A stretch of 64,000 bases of DNA from Pseudomonas sp. RIT-PI-r (GTDB lineage: Bacteria > Pseudomonadota > Gammaproteobacteria > Pseudomonadales > Pseudomonadaceae), in contig NZ_LIGE01000036.1 in NCBI RefSeq assembly GCF_001297015.1, forward strand, positions 310,001 through 374,000. Direction: 5' to 3'. This document shows, one piece after another, positions 35,996 through 44,078 of the stretch; position 1 is the first letter of the stretch, and the number at the start of each line of letters is the position of its first letter. The notes below the pieces were generated by a model that did no database searches, was not told the origin of the DNA, and saw nothing but the letters and a program-made list of their open reading frames with translations. The position numbers and the translations under genes were made by a program.

Positions 35996-37177
35996 CTACG
36001 CAACTACCTTTAAGGCTCGCAATTCGGCAATCCGCTCAACACTGAACCCCAACTCCCCCAACACCTGATCCGTATGCTGCCCCAACACCGCCCCGACATG
36101 CCGCGGCGCCGGTAACTCCTCGGAAAACCTCAACGGACACGCCATCTGCGCCTGCGTGGTGCCATCCCCGCGCGGCACCTGCGTCACCAGTTCACGCGCC
36201 CGCAACTGCGGATGGCGCACCGCCTCTGCCAAGTTCAACACCGGCTCGACACACGCATCGATCCCGGCAAACAACTCGCACAGTTCAGCAAAATCATGCT
36301 TTTCAAACTCGACCGTCAGCGCGTATTTCAATTGTCGCTGCTGCTCAGGTTTGGGCGACAATCCCAGCGCCGCCAACTCCGGCCGCCCCAGCGCGGCGCA
36401 CAGTGGCTGCATGAAGGCCGGCTCCAGACTGCCCACCGACATCCAGCGCCCATCCCGCGAGCGGTAGTAGTCGTAAAAACTGCCGCCATTGAGCATCTGA
36501 TCTTCCCATCCTGGCTCTGCGCCACAGGCCAGATACCCAGCGCCAGCCATGGCATTCAAACTGAACGCGCAGTCGGTCATGCTCACGTCCAGATGCGTGC
36601 CCTGCCCCGTTTGCGGCCGCGCAACCACAGCGGCCAACACGCCGATCCCCCCGTGCAACGACCCACCAGCGACACCCGCCCCCGGCCTGCCCAGCGGCAG
36701 CGGCCCGCTTTCGGCGCGGCCGGTGTAACGGGCCCGCCCCGCCAGTGCCAGATAATTGATGTCATGCCCGGCGCGCTCCTTGTACGGCCCGGTCTGGCCG
36801 TAACCGGTGATCGACACGTAGATCAGTTTTGGATTGATCGCTTTCAGTGCTTCGTAACCCAGCCCCAGACGTTCCATCACACCGGGGCGAAACTGCTCGA
36901 GAACGATGTCGTAATCGCCGAGCAACTGCTTGACCACTTCCAACGCCTCGGGCTGTTTCAGGTCCAGTGCCAGGCTGCGCTTGTTGCGATTGAGGTAGGC
37001 GTGACTGGCCGATACTCCGCCATCATGGGGCGGCAATACCCGCAGCAGATCCAGGCGTGTCGGTGATTCGATGCGCAGCACCTCGGCGCCCATGTCCGCC
37101 AGCAACAGCGAGGCAAACGGCCCCGGCAACAGCGTCGAGAAATCGAGGATCTTCAGTGAGGCCAGCGGTGCGGACAT
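35996..37177 (-). CDS. CaiB/BaiF-family CoA transferase (alpha-methylacyl-CoA racemase-like)
   Basis: A 393-residue class III CoA-transferase-family protein. The N-terminus (LDFSTLLPGPFASLLLADMGAEVLRIE), NRNKRSLALDLKQPE and the catalytic-Asp region AGHDINYLALAG are characteristic; the latter segment resembles alpha-methylacyl-CoA racemases, where His/Asp act as base pair. The substrate is not known. ATG 37177 has AAGGAG upstream. It has no operon partner. Confidence 0.86.
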   Translation of the reverse strand: MSAPLASLKILDFSTLLPGPFASLLLADMGAEVLRIESPTRLDLLRVLPPHDGGVSASHAYLNRNKRSLALDLKQPEALEVVKQLLGDYDIVLEQFRPGVMERLGLGYEALKAINPKLIYVSITGYGQTGPYKERAGHDINYLALAGRARYTGRAESGPLPLGRPGAGVAGGSLHGGIGVLAAVVARPQTGQGTHLDVSMTDCAFSLNAMAGAGYLACGAEPGWEDQMLNGGSFYDYYRSRDGRWMSVGSLEPAFMQPLCAALGRPELAALGLSPKPEQQRQLKYALTVEFEKHDFAELCELFAGIDACVEPVLNLAEAVRHPQLRARELVTQVPRGDGTTQAQMACPLRFSEELPAPRHVGAVLGQHTDQVLGELGFSVERIAELRALKVVA

Positions 37178-37282
37178 GGGCGAACTCCTTAAGCGATGCA
37201 CTCAGCCTAGGCAGCGATGCCGCGCACGGCAATCACCGGAAATGTCAGCGGGTGTGACCGTTACGCTCAAACAACAGGCAAG

Positions 37283-37307
37283 AAAAAACCCGCCGAAGCG
37301 GGTTTTT
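37283..37307. terminator. Bidirectional terminator downstream of dctA
   Basis: The stem AAAACCCGC / GCGGGTTTT with a CGAA loop, flanked by A and T tracts, serves dctA (minus strand; A-tract at 37283-37288 gives the T-tail). It isolates dctA from the CoA-transferase gene. Confidence 0.9.
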
Positions 37308-37322
37308 CCAGGCAAGCAGTGC

Positions 37323-38657
37323 TTATTTCACATTGCTTGGGGTTGGGCCTTCAGCCACACCCAGGTCGTCTTCTTCACGCTCGTCGGAGATACCGCGACC
37401 GCCCGAGGCCAGCTCGGATTGCAGCTGATCGGTATCCAGCTCCTTGACCCACTTGGCAACCACGATGGTGGCTACCGCGTTACCGACCAGGTTGGTCAGT
37501 GCGCGAGCTTCGGACATGAAGCGATCGATACCAAGGATCAGCGCCAGACCGGCCACCGGCAGGTGACCTACCGCCGACAGGGTCGCTGCCAGTACGATGA
37601 AGCCCGAACCGGTTACACCGGCAGCGCCTTTGGACGACAGCAGCAGCACCAGCAGCAGAGTGATCTGGTGGGTGATGTCCATGTGGGTGTCGGTCGCCTG
37701 AGCGATGAACACGGCCGCCATGGTCAGGTAGATCGAAGTACCGTCGAGGTTGAACGAGTAACCGGTCGGGATCACCAGACCCACTACGGATTTCTTCGCG
37801 CCGAGACGCTCCATCTTGATCAGCATGCGTGGCAGTGCCGATTCCGACGAGGACGTGCCCAGTACGATCAACAGTTCTTCACGGATGTAACGCACCAGTT
37901 TAAACACGCTGAAACCGTGAGCACGGCAGATCGCACCCAGCACCACCACCACGAACAGGATGCAGGTGATGTAGAAGCAGATCATCAACTGGCCCAGTTG
38001 CACCAGCGAGCCGACGCCGTAGGCACCGATGGTGAAGGCCATCGCGCCGAAAGCACCCAGCGGCGCCAGTTTCATGATCATGTTGATGATGTTGAACATC
38101 ACGTGGGCGAAGCGATCGATCATGTCCAGCAGCGGACGACCGTACGAACCCAGGCGATGCAGGGCGTAGCCGAAGATCACCGAGAACATCAGCACTTGCA
38201 GGATGTCACCGGTGGCGAACGCGCCGACGATGGTGTTCGGGATTACATTGAGGAGGAAACCGACAATGCTCTGGTCTTTACTGGCCGTCACATAAGTGGC
38301 GATTTTCGAGGCGTCCAGGGTGGTGACGTCGATGTGCATGCCGGCGCCCGGTTGCACAACGTTGACCACGATCAGACCGATCAGCAGGGCAATGGTGGAA
38401 ACGATTTCGAAGTACAGCAGCGCGTAGCCGCCGGTCTTGCCCACGGACTTCATGTTCTGCATGCCGGCGATGCCGCTGACAACGGTACAGAAGATGATCG
38501 GGGCGATGACCATTTTGATCAGTTTGATGAACCCGTCACCCAGCGGCTTGAGGGCCACACCGGTCTGAGGATAGAAGTGACCAAGCAGGATGCCGATGGC
38601 GATGGCAACGATCACCTGGAAATACAGGGATTTGTACAGTGGCTGACGAGTCGTCAT
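37323..38657 (-). CDS. dctA: C4-dicarboxylate transport protein DctA
   Basis: A 444-residue sodium/proton-dicarboxylate symporter of the DAACS family importing succinate, fumarate and malate. It shows the N-terminal SLYFQVIVAIAIGILLGHFYP, the serine-rich reentrant loop LGTSSSESALPRM, the NLDGTSIY motif in TM7 and the second hairpin SSKGAAGVTGSGF, all hallmark DctA segments. GAGGAAAC precedes ATG 38657; the frame is open upstream but without the family N-terminus. In other pseudomonads dctA is RpoN/DctBD dependent; no perfect -24/-12 site was found here. Confidence 0.95.
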   Translation of the reverse strand: MTTRQPLYKSLYFQVIVAIAIGILLGHFYPQTGVALKPLGDGFIKLIKMVIAPIIFCTVVSGIAGMQNMKSVGKTGGYALLYFEIVSTIALLIGLIVVNVVQPGAGMHIDVTTLDASKIATYVTASKDQSIVGFLLNVIPNTIVGAFATGDILQVLMFSVIFGYALHRLGSYGRPLLDMIDRFAHVMFNIINMIMKLAPLGAFGAMAFTIGAYGVGSLVQLGQLMICFYITCILFVVVVLGAICRAHGFSVFKLVRYIREELLIVLGTSSSESALPRMLIKMERLGAKKSVVGLVIPTGYSFNLDGTSIYLTMAAVFIAQATDTHMDITHQITLLLVLLLSSKGAAGVTGSGFIVLAATLSAVGHLPVAGLALILGIDRFMSEARALTNLVGNAVATIVVAKWVKELDTDQLQSELASGGRGISDEREEDDLGVAEGPTPSNVK

Positions 38658-38723
38658 TGCAGGTTTCCTCAAGCGTCCCGCGTGGCAACATCCATCTGTT
38701 GGCCGCGAAACCTTAATTGCGAA

Positions 38724-38741
38724 CCCTCCTGCACTGGAGGG
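38724..38741. promoter_or_regulatory. Inverted repeat in the dctA upstream region
   Basis: CCCTCC-N6-GGAGGG, a perfect 6+6 inverted repeat, 67 bp upstream of the dctA start. It could be an operator or part of the 5' leader. The binding factor is unknown. Confidence 0.35.
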
Positions 38742-38894
38742 ATTTGTTGTTGGAGCAGCGTTTTCCATCAGGGCCAAACGCACGCTTCTGTGGCTTGTAT
38801 CGCAAACGTCGTGCCACTTTGGTGCGATTGCCAGCAAGCCTTTTGATATCAGGGGTAACGGGTCTACGGATGTCACCATCCTGTGACTCAGACG

Positions 38895-38950
38895 TGGCGG
38901 ATTTCCGCCAACTCGCCGCTTCTCGTCCTACAATTTGGCGGAAATCCGCC
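38895..38950. promoter_or_regulatory. Twin palindromes upstream of the AraC-family gene
   Basis: Two near-identical palindromes, TGGCGGATTTCCGCCA (38895-38910) and GGCGGAAATCCGCC (38937-38950), have centres 41 bp apart, almost exactly four helical turns. They lie 58-113 bp upstream of the AraC-type gene at 39008 and 240-290 bp upstream of dctA, so they could serve either direction. This looks like a two-site operator. Confidence 0.6.
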
Positions 38951-39007
38951 TTGTTGCCCGTATCCCCCCCGGCTACCATCCGGCGCTTGAGGAAGGATCT
39001 ACCGCTT

Positions 39008-40006
39008 ATGCGCGAACGCACCATCGCCAGTCATTTTGCCCGTGCCGCCCTCGGTGGCGCGCGCCGCGTGGGTTTCGATTACTCGGGCCTGCTGCTGCAA
39101 TTGGGCATCAGCCCGCAATTGCTCGACGAGCCTCGCGCGCGCATTGCCCCGGAACAATTCACCCGGTTGATTCAGGGCCTGTGGCTGGCGCTGGATGACG
39201 AATACCTGGGTTTCGGCAACGCGCCAAGCAAACCCGGCAGTTTCGCCATGATGTGCCACGCCTCGATTCACTGCCGCAATCTGGAGAAAGCCCTGCAACG
39301 CGGTTTATTGTTTTATAGCCTATTCCCCGAAGCCCCGCGCCTGAGCCTGACGCGCGAAGACGAATGGGTGCGCCTGAGCCTCGACGACTCACCGTTGTGG
39401 GATCCAGATCACTTTCTCACTGAGAGCCTGCTGGTGATCTGGCATCGCCTCGGCAGTTGGCTGATCGGTCAGCGGATTCGCCTCGAACAGGCGAGTTTCA
39501 GCTATCCGCGCCCCGAGCATGGCGCCGAATACGATCTGCTGTTTCCCTGCCCGCTGACCTTCGGCACTGATCAAAGCAGCCTTTTATTCCACAGCCGCTA
39601 TCTGTCTATGCCGCTATTGCAGGACGAACGCACGCTCAAACATTTCCTCGAACGCTCCCCCGCCGACCTGCTCTCACGTCCGGACGATGGCGATAGCCTC
39701 AGCAGTCGCCTGCGCCGCTTGCTCAGCCGCGACAATGCTAACTGGCCGGATCTGGAGGCAGTGGCGGCGCACTTGCACATCAGCCCACAGACCCTGCGCC
39801 GGCATTTGCGTGAGGAAGGCAGCAGTTTTCAGGAATTGAAGGATCAGCTACGGCGGGATATCGCCATCTATCATTTGGGCCGGGCGGATCTGTCTTTGCA
39901 ACAGATTGCCGAACAATTGGGATTCTCTGAGCCGTCGGCATTTCACCGGGCGTTCAAGAAGTGGACGGGGCTGACGCCGGGGGCTTATCGGGCGCAGGAG
40001 CAGTGA
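39008..40006 (+). CDS. AraC-family transcriptional regulator
   Basis: A 332-residue regulator: N-terminal Arabinose_bd-like domain (about 18-205; FDYSGLLLQLGISPQLL, FLTESLLVIWHRL) and C-terminal AraC DNA-binding domain (about 235-330; two helix-turn-helix units, VAAHLHISPQTLRRHLREEG and IAEQLGFSEPSAFHRAFKKWTG). This is the type seen in OruR/ArgR-like regulators, but the inducer is unknown. ATG 39008 has GAGGAAGG about 11 bases upstream. Divergent from dctA, with twin palindromes in between. Confidence 0.86.
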   Translation: MRERTIASHFARAALGGARRVGFDYSGLLLQLGISPQLLDEPRARIAPEQFTRLIQGLWLALDDEYLGFGNAPSKPGSFAMMCHASIHCRNLEKALQRGLLFYSLFPEAPRLSLTREDEWVRLSLDDSPLWDPDHFLTESLLVIWHRLGSWLIGQRIRLEQASFSYPRPEHGAEYDLLFPCPLTFGTDQSSLLFHSRYLSMPLLQDERTLKHFLERSPADLLSRPDDGDSLSSRLRRLLSRDNANWPDLEAVAAHLHISPQTLRRHLREEGSSFQELKDQLRRDIAIYHLGRADLSLQQIAEQLGFSEPSAFHRAFKKWTGLTPGAYRAQEQ

Positions 40007-40016
40007 GGCGCTAAAT

Positions 40017-40202
40017 CAAAAGCCCCTCACCCTAACCCTCTCCCGGGGGGGAGAGGGGACTGATTGGGGGATGCTTGAGAAATACGCCGACCTGCAAGCT
40101 CTCTATTGAATCCATATTCGCTGCAAATCGCTCAGGTCGATCATTTTCGCAAGACACTTCGGTCAGTCCCCTCTACCTCTGGGAGAGGGTTAGGGTGAGG
40201 GC
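40017..40202. repeat. Family D inverted-repeat element, copy 3
   Basis: The best-preserved copy, ~186 bp: the left end is AGCCCCTCACCCTAACCCTC and the right end CTGGGAGAGGGTTAGGGTGA. The interior has GGGGACTGATTGGGGGAT, TACGCCGACCTG, CTCAGGTCGATCAT and CGGTCAGTCCCCTCTACC. It separates the convergent AraC-type and phoQ genes. Confidence 0.85.
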
Positions 40203-40211
40203 AACTCCCGA

Positions 40212-41558
40212 TCACACCGCCGGAAAATGAATCCTGAACGCCGCCCCGCCCATCGGTGAATCACCCAAGGCCAGTTTGGCGTTGTAGCTTTCGATGATGT
40301 CCTTGACCACCGCCAAGCCGATCCCCTGCCCCGGGTGCTGAGCATCCAGGCGTTCACCACGCTCGAGAATCCGCGCGCGCTGATCCGGCGGCACACCGGG
40401 GCCGTCGTCTTCCACACACAGTTCAACTCCGGCCAAGCTTTCGCGCACGCTGATGCGCACTTCGCCCAGACACAGGCGATAGGCGTTTTCCAACAGGTTA
40501 CCCATCATCTCCAGCAGCGCGCCCTGCTCGATCGGCACGTAGCAATGCTCGGGTAGATCGAATGCCACTCGCACACGTTTGTCGCGATAGACCTTATCCA
40601 ACGTGTCACAGAGGCTTTTCAGCACCGGTTGCAGGCGCACCTGATGTCGTACCAGACCGCTTTTACGCAAACTGGCCCGTTGCAATTGGTAGCTGATCTG
40701 CTGGCTCATGCGTTCGATCTGGCTTTGCAGCACCCAGGCCTGATCGCGTTCTTCAGGACGCTGGGCCATGTCTTCACTGACGCCCTGCAGCACCGCCAGC
40801 GGGGTTTTCAGACTGTGCGCGAGGTCATCGAGAGAATCGCGATAACGGCTGCGCTGTTGCCGCTCGCTGTGCAGCAAACGGTTGAGCGAGCCGGTCAGGC
40901 GCAGCAGTTCGCGGGGATGTTGTTCGGTCAGGCTGTCGCGGGTGCCGCCCTCGATTTCATCGAGTTCCTGACTGAGTTGGCGCAAGGCTTTGAGGCCCCA
41001 GGTCAGCCCGATCCACAACAGCGCCAGCAACACCAGCAAGGCTGCACCAAAACCGAGGTAGAGATTCTCGCGCAGGCCTTCGAGGGTGGTTTCGTACTCG
41101 CGCACCGGTTGCAGGGCGACGATGCTGAACGCCGCACTTTTGCCGCCGAGCAGTTTGACTTCAACGTCGTAAACGAAGAATTCCTGACCGTTGGCCTCGC
41201 GGATCCGCGCGAACTCGTTGCCGAGGCCGTCGTAGCGCGGTTTGTAGTTGATCTGCTCTTCCTGGGTGGCTTTCGAGCGCCAGACCAGATGTCCTTCGCG
41301 GTCGTAGATGTAACCGAGCAAACGGAAGTCGGTGAGATTGAAGCGCTCGTCCGGCAACTGATTGGGCATCACCAGCCGACCGTTTTCGATGCGTGCGGCC
41401 GAGATCAGCGTGGTCACGTCAGACGCCAGGCGCTGCTCGATCGAATCCTGCAACGCAAGGCTGAAGGCGCCTTGCATTGCCGGCAGCAAGGCGAGCATGA
41501 ACAACACCGCCAGCGTGGTGGCGGCGAGCATCAAGCGAACGCGAAGAGAACGAATCAA
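40212..41558 (-). CDS. phoQ: Sensor kinase PhoQ
   Basis: A 448-residue inner-membrane kinase sensing low divalent cations and, in other bacteria, cationic peptides. Order: TM1 (about 9-28), periplasmic domain (29-165), TM2 (about 167-190), HAMP/HisKA with SLDDLAHSLKTPLAVLQ (His254 region), and HATPase_c with ENAYRLCLGEV, EDDGPGVP and HPGQGIGLAVVKD. The acidic periplasmic patch typical of PhoQ is modest here. The stop/start overlap with phoP is four bases. Identification rests on the oprH-phoP-phoQ gene order and the closely Pseudomonas-like PhoP partner. Confidence 0.88.
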   Translation of the reverse strand: MIRSLRVRLMLAATTLAVLFMLALLPAMQGAFSLALQDSIEQRLASDVTTLISAARIENGRLVMPNQLPDERFNLTDFRLLGYIYDREGHLVWRSKATQEEQINYKPRYDGLGNEFARIREANGQEFFVYDVEVKLLGGKSAAFSIVALQPVREYETTLEGLRENLYLGFGAALLVLLALLWIGLTWGLKALRQLSQELDEIEGGTRDSLTEQHPRELLRLTGSLNRLLHSERQQRSRYRDSLDDLAHSLKTPLAVLQGVSEDMAQRPEERDQAWVLQSQIERMSQQISYQLQRASLRKSGLVRHQVRLQPVLKSLCDTLDKVYRDKRVRVAFDLPEHCYVPIEQGALLEMMGNLLENAYRLCLGEVRISVRESLAGVELCVEDDGPGVPPDQRARILERGERLDAQHPGQGIGLAVVKDIIESYNAKLALGDSPMGGAAFRIHFPAV

Positions 41559-42232
41559 GTGCAGCGCTCATTGAACAGGTAACCGAGACCGCGCACGGTG
41601 TCGATCGGCTTGAAACCGGCCGGGCCTTCGAGTTTTCGGCGCAGACGGCCGACCAGCACTTCGATGACATTCGGATCGCGCTCGTCGTCATCCGGGTAGA
41701 GTTGTTCCATCAAGCGATCCTTGGGCACCACTTGCTGATGGTGGCGCATGAGGTATTCGAGGATGCGGTACTCATAGGCCGTCAGCGCCAGCGGTTGTTC
41801 GTCGAGAGTCGCCTGTTTGCGATTGAGGTCAAGCAGCAGCGGCCCGGCGACGATGGTCGACTGAGTGAAACCGCTGGAGCGGCGCAGCAAGGCATTCAGG
41901 CGCGCATCGAGTTCTTCGAACTGGAACGGTTTGACCACGTAGTCATCGGCGCCGGCGGCGAGGCCTTCGACCTTGTCCTGCCAGTTGCCGCGCGCGGTGA
42001 GGATCAGGATCGGGAAGGTCTTGCCGCCCGCGCGCAACTGGCGAATCAGGTCGAGACCGCCCATGCCCGGCAGGCCGAGATCGATCACCGCCAGGTCAAA
42101 GTTGAACTGTCCGGTCTGGTACAGCGCCTCTTCGGCATTGGCCACGGACTCGACCACGTGACCGCTCTCCGTGAGGCGGGTTTGCAGGTGATGGCGCAAC
42201 AGCGCTTCATCTTCGACGACCAACAGTTTCAT
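41555..42232 (-). CDS. phoP: Response regulator PhoP
   Basis: A 225-residue OmpR-family regulator. The receiver starts MKLLVVEDEALLRHHLQTRL with phospho-acceptor Asp51 (AVIDLGLPGMGG) and Lys in VVKPFQFEE; the winged helix (about 127-222) includes LTAYEYRILEYLMRH and VLVGRLRRKLEG. It closely resembles P. aeruginosa PhoP. It controls Mg-limitation and lipid A/polymyxin responses there. It is followed by phoQ with a four-base overlap and preceded, after a REP doublet, by its target oprH. Confidence 0.93.
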   Translation of the reverse strand: MKLLVVEDEALLRHHLQTRLTESGHVVESVANAEEALYQTGQFNFDLAVIDLGLPGMGGLDLIRQLRAGGKTFPILILTARGNWQDKVEGLAAGADDYVVKPFQFEELDARLNALLRRSSGFTQSTIVAGPLLLDLNRKQATLDEQPLALTAYEYRILEYLMRHHQQVVPKDRLMEQLYPDDDERDPNVIEVLVGRLRRKLEGPAGFKPIDTVRGLGYLFNERCT

Positions 42233-42273
42233 AACACTCTCCCGGGCAAATCAGAATCTCCAGTCACACACCT

Positions 42274-42363
42274 GTGGGAGCGAGCCTGCTCGCGAAGGCT
42301 GTGTGTCAGTCGATAAATTGATCGACTGATTCACCGCTTTCGCGAGCAGGCTCGCTCCCACAT
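42274..42363. repeat. REP doublet 5 inside the oprH-phoP interval
   Basis: Facing units TGTGGGAGCGAGCCTGCTCG and the reverse complement, across a spacer containing CAGTCGATAAATTGATCGACTG (itself palindromic). It lies in the 150-bp gap between the oprH stop and the phoP start, within the presumed oprH-phoPQ transcript. Confidence 0.9.
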
Positions 42364-42382
42364 TGAACCTGCTGGCAACTCC

Positions 42383-42985
42383 TTAGAAATTGTAGTTGGC
42401 CGACAGGTAAGTCTGGGCGCTGCTGGTCAAATCCAGCGAGCCTTGCTTGTTGCCGCCGCGCTCACTCATCTCGGTGCTGGCGTTGCTGCGCAGGTAACGG
42501 TAACCGAGTTCGACCGAGGTGTTCTGCGATACTTGCTGCAACACACCGAGCTGACCGCCGACGGCATAACCGATATCACTGTCGCGGCTAAAGCCTGGCG
42601 ACTCCTGGGTCAGTTTGGTCAGACCGGCCGTTGCACCGCCGAACAACTTGGTGCTGCCGCCCACCGGGTAGAACAGATCGTAGCTGCCCAACAGATTTTC
42701 CTGACGCAGTTTAATGCCATTGTGCGAGCCCGACACGTTGTCGTAAGTAGCGTAGTAGCGACCCTGGCTGTTTTGCTGACCGAGGCGGACGCCGTAGGTG
42801 TTGTTGCCGTCAATCGCGCCGGTGGCGTTCGGATGATCGAGGTTGTTGTTCAGCGAACTGGATTTGTTGATCTTGTCACTGGTCTGGCCGAAGGTCAGGC
42901 CGGCGAAGTTAGACGTGGTATCGGCCTGGGCCGCGATACTGGCGCTCATTACGGTCAATGCCAGCAACAGTTTGTTAAAAGTCAT
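42383..42985 (-). CDS. oprH: OprH-family outer-membrane protein
   Basis: A 200-residue protein with signal peptide (LLLALTVMSASIAAQA-DT) and an eight-stranded beta-barrel. It parallels P. aeruginosa OprH along its length: NFAGLTFGQTSDKINKSSSL, RLGQQNSQGRYYATYDNVSG, KLRQENLLGSYDLFYP and SVELGYRYLRSNASTEM, ending in an aromatic YNF. OprH binds LPS and replaces Mg bridges under low Mg. GAGGAAATACCC precedes ATG 42985. Three PhoP-box-like repeats lie 69-97 bp upstream. First gene of oprH-phoP-phoQ. Confidence 0.9.
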   Translation of the reverse strand: MTFNKLLLALTVMSASIAAQADTTSNFAGLTFGQTSDKINKSSSLNNNLDHPNATGAIDGNNTYGVRLGQQNSQGRYYATYDNVSGSHNGIKLRQENLLGSYDLFYPVGGSTKLFGGATAGLTKLTQESPGFSRDSDIGYAVGGQLGVLQQVSQNTSVELGYRYLRSNASTEMSERGGNKQGSLDLTSSAQTYLSANYNF

Positions 42986-43053
42986 GGGTATTTCCTCTTT
43001 CACAGTGCTGTTTGGGTATGGCGCAAGGTTACTGACCTCCCCCTGTACCGCCC

Positions 43054-43082
43054 CTGAACCGTCTCTGAACCTGACCTGAACC
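43054..43082 (-). promoter_or_regulatory. Triple PhoP-box-like direct repeat upstream of oprH
   Basis: Reading the minus strand: GGTTCAG-N4-GGTTCAG-N4-GGTTCAG, three identical heptamers with an exact 11-bp period (plus-strand copies at 43054-43060, 43065-43071, 43076-43082). PhoP of gamma-proteobacteria binds direct repeats of a hexamer related to (T/G)GTTTA or GTTCAG with this period (family knowledge). It lies 69-97 bp upstream of the oprH start and 47 bp or more from the divergent hydrolase gene. Confidence 0.75.
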
Positions 43083-43128
43083 AAATGAACTAGGCTGATC
43101 TGACCTTTTATTGTCAGGAGACCCGACC

Positions 43129-43920
43129 ATGCGCCTGTTCCTCGCCCTCACCTTGCTGGCCGTCAGCAGCCTCACTCAGGCAGCGATCAAGACTGAAGAA
43201 ATTCCCTATCAAAGCGCCGATGGCACCAAACTGATCGGTTACTACGCCTATGACGACGCCATCGAAGGCAAGCGTCCGGGTGTCGTCGTGGTGCACGAAT
43301 GGTGGGGCCTGAATGACTACGCCAAACGCCGCGCTCGCGATCTCGCCGAACTCGGTTACAGCGCCCTGGCGATCGATATGTACGGCGAAGGCAAAAACAC
43401 CGAGCACCCGAAAGATGCGATGGCGTTCATGCAGGCGGCGACTCAGGATGCGGCGGCTTCCAGCAAGCGCTTCGAGGCGGGGCTGAATTTGCTGAAGAAA
43501 CAGCCGCAGACCGACATCAATAAAATTGCCGCCATCGGTTACTGCTTCGGCGGTGCGGTGGTGCTGAACGCAGCGCGCCAAGGCGAACCGCTGGCGGGCG
43601 TGGGGAGTTTCCACGGTGCGCTGGCGACCAAGACCCCGGCGACGCCCGGCAGTGTGAAGGCGAAGATTCTGGTCGAGCACGGTGCGCTGGACAGCATGGT
43701 CACTCAGGACAATGTCACCGCGTTCAAGGCAGAAATGGACAAGGCCGGGGCAGACTACAAGTTCGTCAGTCTGGATGGCGCCAAGCATGGCTTCACCAAT
43801 CCGGATGCCGATCGCCTGAGCCATGGCGAGCATGGTGGCCCGGACATTGGTTACAACAAAGCTGCGGATGAAAAATCCTGGGCGGACATGAAAGCGTTCT
43901 TGCAGAAAATCTTTAGCTGA
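43129..43920 (+). CDS. Dienelactone hydrolase-family protein, exported
   Basis: A 263-residue alpha/beta hydrolase with a signal peptide (LFLALTLLAVSSLTQA-AI), so periplasmic. The nucleophile is Cys in AAIGYCFGGAVVL (about residue 141); the acid is Asp in EHGALDSMV and the base His in AKHGFTNPDADRL. The EWWGLNDYAKRRARDLAELG motif is the usual DLH oxyanion region. The substrate is unknown. CAGGAGACC precedes ATG 43129. It is the PA1166-type gene and is divergent from oprH. Confidence 0.9.
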   Translation: MRLFLALTLLAVSSLTQAAIKTEEIPYQSADGTKLIGYYAYDDAIEGKRPGVVVVHEWWGLNDYAKRRARDLAELGYSALAIDMYGEGKNTEHPKDAMAFMQAATQDAAASSKRFEAGLNLLKKQPQTDINKIAAIGYCFGGAVVLNAARQGEPLAGVGSFHGALATKTPATPGSVKAKILVEHGALDSMVTQDNVTAFKAEMDKAGADYKFVSLDGAKHGFTNPDADRLSHGEHGGPDIGYNKAADEKSWADMKAFLQKIFS

Positions 43921-43933
43921 CCCCTCCGCACCC

Positions 43934-44039
43934 GATCGTTCCCACGCTCCGCGTGGGAATGCAGCCCGGGACGCTCTGCGTCCCAAAGCGGACGCAGAGC
44001 GTCCATTGAGGCATTCCCACGCAGAGCGTGGGAACGATC
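43934..44039. repeat. Family B palindromic element, copy 4
   Basis: Arms GATCGTTCCCACGCTCCGCG and GCAGAGCGTGGGAACGATC; inner GGACGCTCTGCGTCC and GGACGCAGAGCGTCC. It lies between the hydrolase and PPTase genes. Confidence 0.88.
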
Positions 44040-44078
44040 ATCTCGACCTCGACCCGACTAACCGGCAAAATGCCCGCC

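Noticed and set aside
38658..38760. Sigma-54 promoter of dctA
   Set aside because: dctA is RpoN-dependent in other pseudomonads, but no TGGCAC-N5-TTGC-like match with correct spacing was found on the minus strand here.
37071..38846. A ~590-codon plus-strand frame across dctA
   Set aside because: Antisense to a well-conserved transporter and reading through its terminator; no family resemblance.
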